This document shows positions 62,460 to 64,000 of a DNA stretch of 64,000 nucleotides, piece after piece. Position 1 is the first letter of the stretch, and every line of letters starts with the position of its first letter. The notes under the pieces are model-generated. The model saw only the letters and a program-made list of their open reading frames with translations, had not been told where the DNA came from and searched no databases. This stretch comes from Spiroplasma melliferum (lineage in GTDB: Bacteria > Bacillota_I > Bacilli_A > Mycoplasmatales > Mycoplasmataceae): positions 806,001 through 870,000 of the forward strand of contig CP029202.1 in the NCBI GenBank assembly GCA_005222125.1. The letters run 5' to 3'. Both the position numbers and the translations under genes were made by a program.

Positions 62460-63188
62460 TTATTCTGTTGGTGCTGTAGCTGTTACTTTTGCTTTAAATT
62501 TAAATTGACCAGAAATGTTTGCTGAATCATTTTTTGCTTTAACTGTTACTTCAACTTCTTTTGCAGCTTCATAGTCTCCCTCAGCACCATTATTTGTAAT
62601 TTCAAAATCACTTGCTCCTGCATTTGGTGCTATCTTTTGTATAGCATCTAAAACAGCTTTTGCAAGAGTTGTATCAGTATTAACTGCATTTAACTCATCT
62701 TTTTTAACTGCTTTTGGGGTTGATGCTTTAATTCCTACAGTTTGCTCAGTTACTGTTACATCTTTAATATCTACTTTTGTTACTTCTCCATGTTTTGGTA
62801 AAGTTACTTTAATGTATCCTGATTTACCAATAACAACAGTTTTATCTTTTGCTGGAGTAATTTGAACATAAACATCAACTTTACCTGCTTCTAAATCAAT
62901 TGTTTCTAATGCTGTACCTTTGCTGTTTTTATAAACGTCAAATTGAAAATCAGCTGCTGTTGCTGTTTTTACAACTCCTTGCACTGCTTTTAAAACATTA
63001 GCTTCTAACGCTGTTTTAATTTCAGGCTTTGTAACTGCTTTTGGGGTTGATGCTGCTACAGTTGCAGGTGCTGCAATTGTTTTAACTCTTGATAAATTAT
63101 TACTTTCAGTTTTATTACATGCAACCACTGATGTTGTTCCGACAGCTGATACACCAAAAACTGCTAAAATCGATAAAAGTTTCTTCAT
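62460..63188 (-). CDS. spi: Spiralin, major surface lipoprotein
   Basis: 242 residues. The lipoprotein signal MKKLLSILAVFGVSAVGTTS ends VVAC, and the repeat-like ATPKAV/STPKAV segments, TATAADFQFDVYKN and NAGASDFEITNNGA are characteristic of spiralin. It is the most abundant membrane lipoprotein of the S. citri group and binds insect-host glycoproteins. The protein has no Trp or TGA. RBS AGAAAGGAA is about 7 nt before the ATG. Some residues near the N-terminus (IAAPATVAAST) differ from the S. citri type sequence I recall, so a sister species or strain variant is possible. Confidence 0.96.
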   Translation of the reverse strand: MKKLLSILAVFGVSAVGTTSVVACNKTESNNLSRVKTIAAPATVAASTPKAVTKPEIKTALEANVLKAVQGVVKTATAADFQFDVYKNSKGTALETIDLEAGKVDVYVQITPAKDKTVVIGKSGYIKVTLPKHGEVTKVDIKDVTVTEQTVGIKASTPKAVKKDELNAVNTDTTLAKAVLDAIQKIAPNAGASDFEITNNGAEGDYEAAKEVEVTVKAKNDSANISGQFKFKAKVTATAPTE

Positions 63189-63434
63189 TTCTTATATTTC
63201 CTTTCTCTATTAAGTAGTGTTTTTATTAAAAGCAAATGTAATTAAAATTACATTGAATATATAAGAGAAAAATAACATTAATAATAATTATTAATTGCTT
63301 CTAACCCTACTTTATACAATTTATATCTTTCTTTTTTTCTTTCCCTTATAGGAGCAATTGTACAATAATTTTTTTAAAAAAACAATAAATATTTCTTAAA
63401 AAAAAAAAAAAAAAAGATTTTCCAAATAAAATGC

Positions 63435-64000
63435 TTAATCTTTTTTTGTTTTTTCGTCTTCTTTTGGTTCAGAAACTGGTGCGTCACTGTTTTCTTGTTC
63501 ACTAACTTTTAATTCTGGCTCGGCTTGACCAGCAACAAATGGCATAATTTCTTGATTTAATAAATCAACATTATTAACCATAAATTGTCCCGCTTGACTT
63601 GCTAAAGAAAAACGACATTTCTTTTTACTACGGCTTCCTTCAGTATGATAAATTACTAATTGATTTGTTTTATCATTGCGTTCAACACGAGTAATTTTTC
63701 GAATTAAAATGCGTTCTCCTAAAAAAGCAATTTCTTTTTCATCAATTCCAACGGCAATTAGTTGTAAAAATAAGAAAATATAAATTCCTACCCCAACTGT
63801 TAAACCAAAAGCCAATACAATCATAATAATTAACGGTGCAGTTGATGATAAATTAATAACAAATTGGAATAAAAATCCAAGAATAACAATTGGTAAATTA
63901 ATTCCTAACACTGTAAATAAAATAATTAAAATTTTTTTATTAATAAAACGTGCTTTAAATTCTCGTTTTGTAAAACTAATTAAATAACCAATAATTGATA
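63435..64000 (-). CDS. Membrane protein 'X' upstream of spiralin (partial)
   Basis: The visible 188 codons lack the start, which lies beyond the window. Two hydrophobic segments are visible (ILIILFTVLGINLPIVILGF; LIIMIVLAFGLTVGVGIYIF), then a soluble PH-like stretch (RKITRVERNDKTNQLVIYHT) and a Glu/Lys-rich acidic tail. In S. citri a gene called X lies between tsf and spi; position matches. Function unknown. A run of 18 T (minus strand) follows at 63398-63415. Confidence 0.8.
   Translation of the reverse strand, partial: SIIGYLISFTKREFKARFINKKILIILFTVLGINLPIVILGFLFQFVINLSSTAPLIIMIVLAFGLTVGVGIYIFLFLQLIAVGIDEKEIAFLGERILIRKITRVERNDKTNQLVIYHTEGSRSKKKCRFSLASQAGQFMVNNVDLLNQEIMPFVAGQAEPELKVSEQENSDAPVSEPKEDEKTKKD

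Noticed and set aside
1-64000. CRISPR arrays, tRNA or rRNA genes
   Set aside because: No direct-repeat/spacer pattern, no cloverleaf with a conserved T-loop and no rRNA-like sequence was found while reading both strands.

Overview
The window is a stretch of a Spiroplasma chromosome, most likely of the S. citri clade (citri/kunkelii/phoeniceum/melliferum). In-frame TGA codons are read as Trp in almost every gene, the DNA is very AT-rich, and the right edge carries the spiralin gene in the order X - spi - pfkA - pyk that I recall from S. citri. Many genes therefore look broken under the standard code; the coordinates here are for genetic code 4.

Layout. 1-3.5 kb: three exported or lipoprotein genes with a gene-free AT-rich gap. 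3.7-14.8 kb: housekeeping genes on the minus strand (SDR, rpsO, ribF, truB, coaX, coaBC, two unknowns, fhs, rbfA), with folD divergent. 14.9-18.2 kb: a membrane protein facing a cdd-dgkA-ybeY-hydrolase operon. 18.2-27.5 kb: transport block with an accessory protein, a frameshifted C39-peptidase ABC exporter, MgtA, a multidrug-type ABC exporter with its MarR repressor and three matching operators, and a CBS-domain membrane protein. 27.6-33.5 kb: thioredoxin-like lipoprotein, RpiR and DeoR regulators, uvrC, and infC-rpmI-rplT with a promoter and leader attenuator. 33.7-37.3 kb: a lipoprotein paralogous to the one at 1.9 kb, and a secreted-protein/membrane-protein pair. 37.6-55.6 kb: the pyr operon (pyrB-C-K-D-F-E), split by about 12.5 kb of filamentous-virus (plectrovirus, SpV1-like) DNA between pyrB and pyrC. 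55.6-64 kb: agmatine-deiminase homologue lacking catalytic residues, a small unknown, thrS with a T-box, pyk, pfkA, spiralin and the partial gene X.

The viral region is nested. A plus-strand virus (Rep, small Zn-finger and membrane proteins, coat protein, Zot-like ATPase, minor capsid gene) has its large capsid gene interrupted by a 5.6 kb block bounded by short inverted repeats. That block carries an IS30-type transposase and pieces of a second, inverted plectrovirus: a decayed large capsid gene, a DNA-binding protein and a different coat protein. It also carries a lipoprotein gene whose C-terminal part is a near-identical copy of a 269 bp segment of the viral capsid gene.

Most unusual points: the virus-derived lipoprotein; a pyrB leader peptide overlapping an attenuator (an E. 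coli pyrBI-like arrangement); the reconstructed pyrB/pyrC junction; the catalytically dead AguA homologue; a repeated hairpin family in the virus; and miniature elements derived from the IS ends.
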